The notes under the pieces: model-generated
What the model saw: the letters and a program-made list of their open reading frames with translations, nothing else
Database searches by the model: none
Told to the model about the DNA's origin: nothing
Made by a program: the position numbers and the translations under genes
Source: Candidatus Goldiibacteriota bacterium HGW-Goldbacteria-1
Lineage (GTDB): Bacteria; Oederibacteriota; PGYV01
Length of the DNA stretch: 64,000 nt
Direction of reading: 5' to 3'
Assembly (NCBI GenBank): GCA_002839855.1
Contig: PGYV01000002.1
Location: 267,125-331,124 of the forward strand
In this document: one piece after another, positions 1 through 8,458 of the stretch
How the letters are laid out: each line of letters opens with the position of its first letter
Numbering within the stretch: the first letter of the stretch is position 1

Positions 1-40
1 CCGAATAAGGAAATTTACGCAGCAACAGTCAGAAAACGCC

Positions 41-57
41 GTTTTTATGGTAAAAAC
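41..57. repeat. short hairpin near window start
   Basis: GTTTTTA and TAAAAAC flank a three-base loop. It could be the end of an upstream transcription unit, or a chance AT-rich inverted repeat. No gene is visible in bases 1-80. Confidence 0.25.
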
Positions 58-81
58 AGTTAAAAATACATTCTAAAACTA

Positions 82-110
82 TTGAAACAAAAAACCCGTT
101 GTGATATGAT
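82..110 (+). promoter_or_regulatory. sigma70-type promoter of ppdK
   Basis: TTGAAA at 82-87 and TATGAT at 105-110 are separated by 17 bases. Transcription would start near 117, leaving about 75 bases of leader before the AAAGGAGGAAG ribosome site of ppdK. Confidence 0.6.
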
Positions 111-191
111 TATACCGTTTTGTATTACACAATTACATTACCTGATTAAGCTTTTTCAAGCGTTTCAGGAAATCAAAAGGAGGAAGTAGAA

Positions 192-2975
192 ATGGCCAAA
201 GCGAAGAAATCTGCAGCAAAGAAGCCGGCCGGAAAAGCCAAAAAGTATGTTTATTTTTTTGGCAATGGAAAGGCTGACGGCGAAGGGCACCAGAAGGCGT
301 TACTTGGAGGAAAAGGAGCAGGTCTTGCGGAAATGACAAAAGCAGGCGTGCCTGTACCCCCGGGATTCACGGTTACAACAGAAGTCTGCAACCTATATTA
401 TGAAGTGGGAAGGAAAATCCCTGAAGCTGTTGAAAAAGAAATGCTTATGCACGTTGACAAACTTGAAAAGTCAACCGGCAAAAAATTTGGCGGGGACAAT
501 CCGCTTTTAGTTTCCGTACGTTCAGGCGCAAAGTTTTCCATGCCGGGAATGATGGATACTATTTTAAATCTGGGATTAAATGACAATTCTGTATTATCCC
601 TTATCAAGCAGACAAAGAATGAAAGGTTTGCTTATGACAGCTACAGAAGGTTCATAATGATGTTTTCTGACGTTGCTATGGATGTTCCAAAAAACAAATT
701 CGAGCACTTATTTGAAGAGGCAAAACATAAAAAGAACGTTAAGCTTGACACCGAACTTGACGCGAAAGACTTAAGGGAAATCTGCGAAAGGTTTAAAGAA
801 CTTTTCAAGAAAGAAAAAGGAATGGACTTCCCGCAGAATCCGCTTGAACAGCTTAAGCTTGCAAGGAACGCGGTTTTTAATTCCTGGATGAATGACAGGG
901 CGATATATTACAGAAAGCAGAATGACATTCCTCACGACCTTGGAACAGCTGTTAACATACAGTCCATGGTATTTGGAAACATGGGAAATGATTCAGGAAC
1001 AGGCGTTGGTTTCACAAGGAACCCCGCAACCGGAGAAAACGTATTCTACGGCGAATACCTTATCAACGCGCAGGGTGAAGACGTGGTTGCAGGCGTAAGG
1101 ACACCGCAGCCTATTGCTTCGCTTGAAAAAGACATGCCGGAAGTTTACAAACAGTTAAGGCAGATTACTTCAAAACTTGAAAAACATTACAGGGACATTC
1201 AGGATTTTGAATTCACAATTGAAAAGGGAAAACTTTTCATGCTTCAGACCCGTTCAGGAAAAAGAACGGCTAAAGCAGCTGTAAGAATAGCGGTAGAAAT
1301 GGTCGGAGAAAAGCTTATTTCAAAAGAAGAAGCGGTTTTAAGGGTATCCCCGGCATCGCTTGACCAGCTTTTACACCCTGTATTTGACCCCAAAGCGGAA
1401 CTTCAGGTAATAGCCAAAGGGCTTCCGGCATCACCGGGCGCTGCTACAGGCAAAGCTGTATTTACGGCTAATGAAGCTGTTGAATGGGACGAAAAGGGCG
1501 AACACACCATCCTTGTAAGGCAGGAAACATGCCCGGATGACATCCACGGAATGGACGCCGCAAACGGAATTCTGACAGCACGCGGCGGAATGACATCGCA
1601 CGCTGCGGTTGTAGCGCGCTCTATGGGTAAATGCTGCGTAGCAGGATGCGAAGACATTAAGGTTGACGAACATTCCAAGACCATGACCACAAAGTCAGGC
1701 CTTGTAATTAAAGAAGGGGACTGGATTTCAATTGACGGTTCCACAGGAAAAGTTATTAAGGGAAAAGTGCCTACAGTTGAACCTAAACTTGAAGGTGAAT
1801 TTGGCACGTTTATGAAATGGGCTGACGCATACAGGACATTAACAGTACGCGCCAACGCAGACGTTCCAAGGGACGGAAAAGTAGCAAGGGAATTTGGAGC
1901 GGAAGGCATAGGCCTTTGCCGTACTGAACATATGTTCTTTGACGCTGACAGGCTGCCTCACATGCAGGCTATGATTCTTGCAACAGATGAAGCAGGACGC
2001 AGAAAAGCGCTTGAAAAGCTTCTTCCTATGCAGCGCAGCGACTTTAAGGGCCTTTTTGAATCTATGGATGGGTACAGCGTAACTGTAAGGCTTCTTGACC
2101 CTCCTCTTCACGAATTCCTGCCAAAAAGGGAAGAATTAATGGTTGATATCGCCAAAGCAGAAGCTTCCGGCAAAACCACCATTGAAACAGAAGGATTAAA
2201 GAAAGCGCTGGAACTTATCAAGACAAACGGCACAGAGCTTGAAAAAGCAAAAATGCTTCTTTCCCGCGTTGAAGAACTTCATGAATTCAACCCGATGCTT
2301 GGACACAGGGGATGCCGTCTTGGAATCACATACCCTGAAATAACAGAAATGCAGGCAACAGCCATATTTGAAGCGGCAGCGGAACTTATCAAAGCCGGCA
2401 AAAAGGTTGTCCCTGAAGTAATGGTACCGCTTGTTGGAAATGTAAAGGAATTCAAGGACCAGAAGGTTATCATTGACAACATGGCAAAGAAAGTAATAAA
2501 GGAAAAAGGCGTAAAGATGCAGTACATGGTCGGAACAATGATTGAAGTTCCAAGGGCTGCTGTTACAGCTGATAAGATTGCCGCAGAAGCGGAATTCTTC
2601 TCATTCGGAACAAACGACCTTACCCAGACAGCGCTTGGCTTCAGCCGCGATGACGCGGGTAAGTTCACCAAAGCTTATATTGACAAGTTTATCTTTGAAA
2701 AGGACCCCTTCCAGACTCTTGATCAGGACGGCGTAGGCCTTCTTATGATAGACGCGGTTAACAAAGGAAAAGCCACAAGGCCCGGCATTAAGCTTGGCAT
2801 CTGCGGCGAACACGGCGGAGACCCGGCATCTGTTGAATTCTGCCACAGAATCGGATTAAACTATGTTTCCTGCTCGCCTTACAGGGTTCCAATTGCAAGG
2901 CTTGCGGCTGCACAGGCAGGTATCAATTTTCCTGTTAAGAAAGCTGCGGCAAAGAAAACTGCAAAGAAGAAATAA
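192..2975 (+). CDS. ppdK: pyruvate, phosphate dikinase
   Basis: This cytosolic enzyme interconverts pyruvate, ATP and phosphate with PEP, AMP and pyrophosphate. At 927 residues it is longer than the usual ~875. The nucleotide-binding part lies at about 20-340. The swivelling phosphohistidine domain carries GGMTSHAAVVAR near 463, with the phosphorylated His. The C-terminal PEP/pyruvate barrel has GTNDLTQT near 805 and the catalytic Cys in GICGEHGGDP near 868. The ATG has a strong AAAGGAGG site. Unusual features are a Lys/Ala-rich insertion right after the first residues, before the typical KYVYFFG start, and a second basic tail ending KKTAKKK. The gene is monocistronic, with its own promoter and terminator. 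In an anaerobe it probably serves pyrophosphate-linked glycolysis or gluconeogenesis; the direction is inferred. Confidence 0.97.
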   Translation: MAKAKKSAAKKPAGKAKKYVYFFGNGKADGEGHQKALLGGKGAGLAEMTKAGVPVPPGFTVTTEVCNLYYEVGRKIPEAVEKEMLMHVDKLEKSTGKKFGGDNPLLVSVRSGAKFSMPGMMDTILNLGLNDNSVLSLIKQTKNERFAYDSYRRFIMMFSDVAMDVPKNKFEHLFEEAKHKKNVKLDTELDAKDLREICERFKELFKKEKGMDFPQNPLEQLKLARNAVFNSWMNDRAIYYRKQNDIPHDLGTAVNIQSMVFGNMGNDSGTGVGFTRNPATGENVFYGEYLINAQGEDVVAGVRTPQPIASLEKDMPEVYKQLRQITSKLEKHYRDIQDFEFTIEKGKLFMLQTRSGKRTAKAAVRIAVEMVGEKLISKEEAVLRVSPASLDQLLHPVFDPKAELQVIAKGLPASPGAATGKAVFTANEAVEWDEKGEHTILVRQETCPDDIHGMDAANGILTARGGMTSHAAVVARSMGKCCVAGCEDIKVDEHSKTMTTKSGLVIKEGDWISIDGSTGKVIKGKVPTVEPKLEGEFGTFMKWADAYRTLTVRANADVPRDGKVAREFGAEGIGLCRTEHMFFDADRLPHMQAMILATDEAGRRKALEKLLPMQRSDFKGLFESMDGYSVTVRLLDPPLHEFLPKREELMVDIAKAEASGKTTIETEGLKKALELIKTNGTELEKAKMLLSRVEELHEFNPMLGHRGCRLGITYPEITEMQATAIFEAAAELIKAGKKVVPEVMVPLVGNVKEFKDQKVIIDNMAKKVIKEKGVKMQYMVGTMIEVPRAAVTADKIAAEAEFFSFGTNDLTQTALGFSRDDAGKFTKAYIDKFIFEKDPFQTLDQDGVGLLMIDAVNKGKATRPGIKLGICGEHGGDPASVEFCHRIGLNYVSCSPYRVPIARLAAAQAGINFPVKKAAAKKTAKKK

Positions 2976-2999
2976 GATAAATAATATGTAATAGAAAAA

Positions 3000-3030
3000 G
3001 GCGGGGCCGTAAGGCTCCGCCTTTTTTTTT
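3000..3030 (+). terminator. intrinsic terminator of ppdK
   Basis: A 9-bp GC-rich stem (GGCGGGGCC with GGCTCCGCC, one G-T pair) and a GTAA loop are followed by nine T. Confidence 0.9.
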
Positions 3031-3082
3031 AGTAACGGTTTTATGGTACGCATGGCCTTAAATGCAAATTACGGAGGTAAAG

Positions 3083-4552
3083 ATGTCAAAGGACAGCATT
3101 GGTATCAAATTACTGTATTTGAATTCATTCATAGCCGGTCTGGTTACACTTATTATTGAAATTGCCGGTACAAGGATAATGGCGCCTTTTTTTGGAACAA
3201 CCGTATTTACATGGTCGGCGTTGATTGGAGTCACGCTGTTATCACTGGCGGTGGGGTATTACGCCGGCGGTATTTTTGCCGAAAAAAATAACAGGCAGTG
3301 GGCGGTTTTTGCCGCGTCTTTAGCGGCAGGCGCGGTGACTGCAATAATAATGCTGTACAAAGATCCGGTGCTGAAACTTTCTGATTTGATGGGTGCAAAA
3401 GCCGGGGTGATTACAGCTTCTATTTTGCTTTTCTCTCCGGCGCTGTTCATACTTGGGGCAATATCGCCATTGTCGGTTAAGTTTGCATCTTCAAAGTTAG
3501 GCGCCGGAAAATCAGCCGGTATGATATTTGCGGTGTCCACTGCAGGCAGTTTTTTAGGAGCCATCCTTGCGGGATACTGGCTTATACCGCATTTTGGAAT
3601 AAGAACTGTATTTATTATCTGTTCGGTATTGCCTGTTTTAACGGGGTTAGCCGGTATAGCGGTATTAAAAACAGATATAAAACCCGGGATTGTAACTTTA
3701 TGCGCGGTACTTTTGGCAGGGCTGACAGGTTATGCGGTATCCGGAAAAAATTACGGTAAAAATATTAAAGTTGTATATGAAAAAGAGAATCATTTTGGAA
3801 GGATTCTTATAATCGATTCGCCGCAAAATATAAGGATTCTTATGGTGGACGGTACAATTCAGATGTATTATGACCTTAATAAAAAAGAATCAGGGGCAGA
3901 ATACGTTGATTTACTTGAAAAAGGCGCTGATTTGGCGGGGCAAAAAAATACGGCGCTTGTAATAGGCGCGGGCGCAGGCGCGCTTACCGGAAAACTTGAA
4001 AAAAGGGGTATTCATACAGATAACGTTGAAATAGATAAAGATATTGCTTTTGCGGCAAAAGAATATTTTGGCAGCACATCTGAATTTATTATTGAAGACG
4101 GCAGAAGATACATACGCCGCTGCGGCAAAACCTATGACATGATATTTTTTGATGTATTTAAGGGGTATTCCATCTGCCCGTACATGGCAACAAAAGAGAG
4201 TTTTCAGGAAGCAAAAAATATACTGAATCAGGGCGGCGTTCTGTCGATGAACATAGTGGCCGAAGCTCCGGGGCCGTCAGGTATTCATGGAAACACCGTA
4301 AATTTGGTATATTCAACAATGAAAAGTGTCTTTAAAGATGTTAAAATATCGGTGATGACTGAAGGCAATTTTGCCAACTATGTTTTTTACGCGTCGGACA
4401 GCGGTATTAATTATGGTGATACTGTTAAACTGCAGGGTAAACATGCTGTTTTAACTGATGACAAAAACAATATGGAAAACATTTATTCATCTGTTATAGA
4501 AAAATGGCGCGACAGCAATAAAAAGCTTTTGGGCAGCAGGTTTATGCTGTAA
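3083..4552 (+). CDS. membrane-bound spermidine-synthase-like protein
   Basis: The N-terminal ~215 residues are strongly hydrophobic, with about six to seven membrane segments. They are followed by a soluble Rossmann domain like aminopropyl/methyltransferases of the SpeE family: VIGAGAGALTG near 292, an acidic ribose-binding residue in NVEID, and DGRRYIR with FFDVFKG further on. This matches the known 'fused transporter-like / spermidine synthase' class, whose substrate is mostly unproven. An ATG at 3062 is in frame, but GGAGG at 3073-3077 sits correctly only for 3083, so the shorter start (489 residues) was chosen. A small gene follows 18 bases downstream. Polyamine synthesis is possible but not demonstrated. 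Confidence 0.75.
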   Translation: MSKDSIGIKLLYLNSFIAGLVTLIIEIAGTRIMAPFFGTTVFTWSALIGVTLLSLAVGYYAGGIFAEKNNRQWAVFAASLAAGAVTAIIMLYKDPVLKLSDLMGAKAGVITASILLFSPALFILGAISPLSVKFASSKLGAGKSAGMIFAVSTAGSFLGAILAGYWLIPHFGIRTVFIICSVLPVLTGLAGIAVLKTDIKPGIVTLCAVLLAGLTGYAVSGKNYGKNIKVVYEKENHFGRILIIDSPQNIRILMVDGTIQMYYDLNKKESGAEYVDLLEKGADLAGQKNTALVIGAGAGALTGKLEKRGIHTDNVEIDKDIAFAAKEYFGSTSEFIIEDGRRYIRRCGKTYDMIFFDVFKGYSICPYMATKESFQEAKNILNQGGVLSMNIVAEAPGPSGIHGNTVNLVYSTMKSVFKDVKISVMTEGNFANYVFYASDSGINYGDTVKLQGKHAVLTDDKNNMENIYSSVIEKWRDSNKKLLGSRFML

Positions 4553-4570
4553 ATAATTAAGGAGGGCAAA

Positions 4571-4864
4571 ATGGATATTGAACGCAAAAATACAGGTGAT
4601 GAAAAACTTACTAAAATAAGAAGCGTTAATGAGGAATTTGAAATAGCGGATACTTTTATTATGATAAGAAGCAGGGATATTGACGCGGCCCCTCTTGGGA
4701 AAGTTATGTTTAAAGAGGTAAAAAGTATACTTATTAAACCGGCAGGGACATTATACGACGGGGAAGTTAAATTTGAACTTATTTCGGGAGATGAGCTTAA
4801 GTTTGCGGTAAAAAAGTATCAGCAGGAAGATTTTGAATTGTTAAAAAAGCAGATAGGGAAATAA
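4571..4864 (+). CDS. small protein of unknown function
   Basis: This 97-residue soluble protein has no signal peptide or membrane segment. It begins after a clear GGAGGGC ribosome site and probably shares a transcript with the spermidine-synthase-like gene. Alternating charged and hydrophobic stretches (EFEIADTFIMIRSRD, then KFELISGDELKFAVK) suggest a small beta-rich fold, perhaps PH-like. No family was recognised. Confidence 0.6.
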   Translation: MDIERKNTGDEKLTKIRSVNEEFEIADTFIMIRSRDIDAAPLGKVMFKEVKSILIKPAGTLYDGEVKFELISGDELKFAVKKYQQEDFELLKKQIGK

Positions 4865-4976
4865 TTTTTAAGCGGGAAAAAGCAAAGTTGTTATAGTGAA
4901 AAACCATATAAAAGCCTGCCGGGTAAGCGGATAATTGATATTTTCATGGCTCCGCGAAAATTATAAATAATTATTT

Positions 4977-5006
4977 TGTTAAAATTGACTTTTAATATTT
5001 TATAAT
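4977..5006 (+). promoter_or_regulatory. possible promoter of the methyltransferase / sia-like operon
   Basis: A perfect TATAAT at 5001-5006 is preceded 18 bases upstream by a weak TTGTTA. A TTGACT at 4985 is too close to pair with it. The ~220-base gap 4865-5084 holds otherwise only an AT-rich leader with a hairpin near the ribosome site. Confidence 0.45.
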
Positions 5007-5051
5007 GTATAAATCAGTCAAGGGGAAATAATCTAAAAACATCTGCTAAAA

Positions 5052-5078
5052 CTCCTTTATTAAAAGTTATAAAAGGGG
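5052..5078 (+). promoter_or_regulatory. possible Shine-Dalgarno-sequestering hairpin
   Basis: CTCCTTT at 5052-5058 can pair with AAAGGGG at 5072-5078, which is the ribosome site of the methyltransferase gene starting at 5085. The stem is 7 bp with one G-U pair and a 13-base AT-rich loop. Confidence 0.3.
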
Positions 5079-5084
5079 GCAGTT

Positions 5085-6083
5085 ATGGAGAATGTATCAA
5101 AAGAACACATCAATGAAATGGTGACCACTCTGTATGAATCCTGGAAAGGTTCTTTAATCACGGCGGGGCTAAATTCCGGTATTTTCGCGTCTATGAATTA
5201 TAATAATCCAGTAACTATTGATTTCCTGGCTGAAAAAATGAACTATGACAGGGAAAAACTTGATAAATGGTTTTATTTTTGTTCAAGCGCCGGGCTTGTA
5301 AGCAGAATGGATGGCGGATATATTTTATCGCCTAAATGTCATACTTTTATGCCGGATTCCCCGTTTAAGGATATTGTAGGATTTATGAGGTTAAATGACT
5401 TCTTCATGCGGTCAGTTGTTGAAGCGCAGCACAGTTTTAAAAAGGGAAACAGCCTTGATAAACTGACTGAGGGCAAAATAACAAGGAATTATCAGCCAAG
5501 CGTCAGCGATAATTTATCACTTGAATTAATTGAGTATTTTAAGCAGTATAATATGGGCGGCGATGACACAGTGCTTGATGTGGGGTGCGGGATTGGGGCC
5601 TTTGCGAGGACTGTCCTTAAAAACATACCGACACTTAGAATAACCGGGCTTGATCCAAATCTTTTTGCTATTGAATGGGGGCGCAAAGAAAACAGGGAAA
5701 AAGGACTGGGAGAAAAACTTAAGATGGTCGTTGGCGACGCGGTTGATGATATAGGTGAATTTGCGGACAAATCATTTGACTGGGTTATAGCGGTAAACCT
5801 TTTTCATTTTTTTCCCGTGCAGCACAGATTAAAACTTATGGAAAATATGATAAGAATAGCAAATAAAGGGGTTTTCTTTACGGAAACAGTAATTGAAAAA
5901 TCCAAGCTGGCAATTGCGGCAGACCCTTTAATGGCGCTGTTATGGAATGATTATACGGGCTTTTTCAGGGAAGAGGATGTGGATAATATTAACAATAAAT
6001 TAATTGCAGGGCATCCGGAAGTAAAAGCGGTAAAACATCTGATTCTTCAGAATTCCACGTATCTTATGACATTTATTAAATAA
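5085..6083 (+). CDS. SAM-dependent methyltransferase with winged-helix-like N-terminus
   Basis: The 332-residue protein has an N-terminal helical region (about 1-100) of the dimerisation/winged-helix type found in small-molecule O-methyltransferases. The class I methyltransferase core has SAM motif DVGCGIGAF near 163, the acidic residue in TGLDPN, and a motif II-like stretch DWVIAVNLFHFF. The substrate is unknown. It is the first gene of a compact run with the phosphatase/GGDEF cassette 17 bases downstream, so it may be co-expressed with c-di-GMP signalling, but no functional link can be read from the sequence. A hairpin may mask its ribosome site. Confidence 0.8.
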   Translation: MENVSKEHINEMVTTLYESWKGSLITAGLNSGIFASMNYNNPVTIDFLAEKMNYDREKLDKWFYFCSSAGLVSRMDGGYILSPKCHTFMPDSPFKDIVGFMRLNDFFMRSVVEAQHSFKKGNSLDKLTEGKITRNYQPSVSDNLSLELIEYFKQYNMGGDDTVLDVGCGIGAFARTVLKNIPTLRITGLDPNLFAIEWGRKENREKGLGEKLKMVVGDAVDDIGEFADKSFDWVIAVNLFHFFPVQHRLKLMENMIRIANKGVFFTETVIEKSKLAIAADPLMALLWNDYTGFFREEDVDNINNKLIAGHPEVKAVKHLILQNSTYLMTFIK

Positions 6084-6100
6084 CATAAAAGGAAGCGTTT

Positions 6101-7531
6101 ATGAAGCAGAGGAAAATTTTGTTTCCGGTTGTGGATAATATTTTAAGCTCCGGAATCAGGCATGGGGATGATATACAAAGAATACGCCTGATCCGCCAGG
6201 TGAATGGTTTAAACCTTTTTTTTATATTTATTGCCTCAAGCGTGACGATTATATTTACAATTATCACATCTTCACCTGAACTTAAAATAATTCAGGGTTT
6301 AGCCACCATATTATACGCCGCCAGCTTGTACATAAATTCAAAAGGAAACCTTAAACTTGCTTCAAATATGACGATGTATGTATTTGAAGTGCATATTTTT
6401 GGAGTGATGCTGCTTACTAATGGATGGAACAGCGCCGCAATAACGCTGATTATACTATATCCGCTTATGGCAGCACTGCTGGAAGTGCCCATAAAACGGC
6501 ATTTATTCATAGGCCTTGGGCAGGCGGCTGTATTGTTTATAATTTATAGGTTTATCCCGGGGCTGGATGCTTATCTTGTTTATAAAAGTAATATCGGACC
6601 GGATGCGGTGTTTGTGTTAAGCCTGATGGCTGTCACTTATACACCAATCATGGCGGCTGTAATAATAACCATAATATTTAAGGAAAATATTCTGGCAAGA
6701 AAAAAACAGAAGGAAATGCTTGTGGAAATATCAGATGTTAACAGGCAGCTTGAAATTTACGCGACACAGTTAAAAGATGAAACCCAGAAACTTAAAGCGG
6801 AAGTCAGTATTGCGAAAAAGATACAGACAATGGTTCTGCCTTCGTTAGAGGAAATAAAAGAGATAAAAGAACTTGATATTGCCTGCATAATGAGGACGGC
6901 GACAGAAGTCGGCGGCGACTATTACGACATTATAAAAATTGACGGAACAATTACAATAGGTATTGGGGATGTAACCGGACACGGGCTGTCAAGCGGGCTG
7001 ATTATGCTTATGGCGCAGACCGCTGTAAGGACGCTGGCAGAAATGAAGGTGAAGGAACCCAGCCTATATCTGTCTTTGTTGAATAAAATATTATACGCCA
7101 ATATCAGCAGGATAAAAGAAGACAGAAGCATGACTATGATAATAATTACTTATGTCAATAACAGGTATTATATCTCGGGTCAGCATGAATCTGTGATTAT
7201 ATGCAGGAAAAACGGCGAAATTGAAGTCATTGACACAATGGATAATGGTTTTTATGTGGGAATGACCCTTGATGTACCGGATATATATAAAAACATGGAA
7301 CTTGTCCTTGAAAAAGACGATGTTATGTTTCTTTATTCTGACGGCGTCACAGAGGCGGAAAACATTAGAAAAGAGCAGTTTGGGATATCCAACCTGTGCG
7401 ACACATTAAAGAAGTACCATAATTTAACCGCGGAAAAAATTAAAGATAAGTTCATGAAAGATCTGTACAACTTTATGGGAGAGACAGAAATATATGACGA
7501 TATAACGCTTGTGGTAATAAAACAGAAATAA
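6101..7531 (+). CDS. membrane PP2C/SpoIIE-type serine phosphatase (SiaA/RsbU-like)
   Basis: The protein has 476 residues. About six hydrophobic segments lie between residues 28 and 205, followed by a coiled-coil-like helix at about 205-250. The SpoIIE/PP2C domain has the metal-binding GGDYYD near 271, GDVTGHG near 290, LYSDGVTEA near 412 and DDITLVVI at the end. Such phosphatases dephosphorylate STAS-type partner proteins. The next three genes encode a kinase-like ATPase, a STAS-like protein and a GGDEF protein, the order of Pseudomonas siaABCD. SiaA, however, has a periplasmic sensor plus HAMP rather than a multi-helix membrane bundle. It therefore probably senses a membrane or extracellular cue and switches its partner protein; the cue is unknown. 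Confidence 0.85.
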   Translation: MKQRKILFPVVDNILSSGIRHGDDIQRIRLIRQVNGLNLFFIFIASSVTIIFTIITSSPELKIIQGLATILYAASLYINSKGNLKLASNMTMYVFEVHIFGVMLLTNGWNSAAITLIILYPLMAALLEVPIKRHLFIGLGQAAVLFIIYRFIPGLDAYLVYKSNIGPDAVFVLSLMAVTYTPIMAAVIITIIFKENILARKKQKEMLVEISDVNRQLEIYATQLKDETQKLKAEVSIAKKIQTMVLPSLEEIKEIKELDIACIMRTATEVGGDYYDIIKIDGTITIGIGDVTGHGLSSGLIMLMAQTAVRTLAEMKVKEPSLYLSLLNKILYANISRIKEDRSMTMIIITYVNNRYYISGQHESVIICRKNGEIEVIDTMDNGFYVGMTLDVPDIYKNMELVLEKDDVMFLYSDGVTEAENIRKEQFGISNLCDTLKKYHNLTAEKIKDKFMKDLYNFMGETEIYDDITLVVIKQK

Positions 7532-7545
7532 GGGAGGTATAAAAA

Positions 7546-8097
7546 ATGAAAATTGGAGATTATCTGGAAATTCCGGAAACAAAAAAAGTAATTCTGCTAA
7601 AGCTGACGCACGCGGACCTGCTTAAGATATGGAAAAGGTGCGGGTTAACCGCCAATTACGGGGCAAGTTATCTGGCATCATCATGCCCGGAAAAGAAAGA
7701 TGTTATGAATTCGGTTTCAATGATAATTAATGAACTTCTGGAAAATGCCGCAAAGTATTCGGATGAGGAAATGGGATGTATAGAACTTACAATAACACTT
7801 TCCGGAGATTCGGCAATTTTGCAGGTGGATAACATAATTGACGAGCAGAGATATATGATTTTTAAGAAGTTTGCCGACAAAATAGCAAACTGTGATGACG
7901 TAAATTCCATGTATATGGAAAAACTGCAGTCTTTCGGTGAAGATGACAGCATGAAATCGGGAATAGGGCTGCTGACAGTATTAAGTTTTTTTAATCCAAA
8001 AATGGGTTTTATGTTTCAGCCTCTTAAGGAAGCGAATAAATACAGGGTGTCGGTTCAGGCCGCAATGCCTATAGAGGGGGCGGCATCATGCAGATAA
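7546..8097 (+). CDS. HATPase-type kinase, SiaB-like
   Basis: The 183-residue soluble protein carries the N-box of GHKL ATPases (NELLENAAKYS near 61), a degenerate ATP-lid region and a GIGLL motif near 145, but no dimerisation or phospho-acceptor His domain. This is the architecture of anti-sigma-factor-like serine kinases such as SpoIIAB, RsbW and SiaB. It follows the phosphatase by 14 bases and overlaps the next gene by 10, so translation is probably coupled. It likely phosphorylates the Ser-containing STAS-like protein encoded next, opposing the upstream phosphatase. This is inferred from order and folds. Confidence 0.75.
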   Translation: MKIGDYLEIPETKKVILLKLTHADLLKIWKRCGLTANYGASYLASSCPEKKDVMNSVSMIINELLENAAKYSDEEMGCIELTITLSGDSAILQVDNIIDEQRYMIFKKFADKIANCDDVNSMYMEKLQSFGEDDSMKSGIGLLTVLSFFNPKMGFMFQPLKEANKYRVSVQAAMPIEGAASCR

Positions 8098-8441
8098 AGG
8101 GAGAAGACTATTCAATTGTATTTGATGACAAGCTAAATACCGTTAATTTCAGCGGCTCCCTTCGCCTTGAAAACATGGGGGAATATAAGTCAATAGAGCA
8201 GTTTCTTCTTGATGTGCATGAATTGAACCTTCCGTTTTTAAACCTGGATTTTAAAGCGGTTGATTTTCTTAACAGTTCCGGGATTGCAATGCTTTGCAGA
8301 TTTATTATGGATGTAAAAAAACAGGACAAAATGCCTGTTATTGTCACGGGAAATGACGATATTTTATGGCAAAAGAAGTCATTTGCCAATTTAAAACTGC
8401 TCTGGGATAAAGTGGAAGTAAAATTCGGAAGGGCGCAGTAA
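8088..8441 (+). CDS. STAS-like / SiaC-like switch protein
   Basis: The 117-residue protein fits an anti-sigma-antagonist-like fold. The motif DFLNSSGIAML at residues 59-69 resembles the phosphorylation loop of STAS proteins (DSSG) and the corresponding Thr/Ser loop of SiaC (DUF1987), making Ser63 or Ser64 the likely phosphosite. It lies between the kinase-like gene (10-base overlap) and the GGDEF gene (17-base gap). By analogy with SiaC it would bind and activate the diguanylate cyclase when dephosphorylated. An alternative is an slr1659-type regulator acting on something else. Confidence 0.7.
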   Translation: MQIKGEDYSIVFDDKLNTVNFSGSLRLENMGEYKSIEQFLLDVHELNLPFLNLDFKAVDFLNSSGIAMLCRFIMDVKKQDKMPVIVTGNDDILWQKKSFANLKLLWDKVEVKFGRAQ

Positions 8442-8458
8442 ACAAAAGGGGTAAAATT

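Noticed and set aside
1403-1909. Long antisense frame opposite ppdK
   Set aside because: Shadow of the ppdK coding frame; no start signals and no recognisable protein features.
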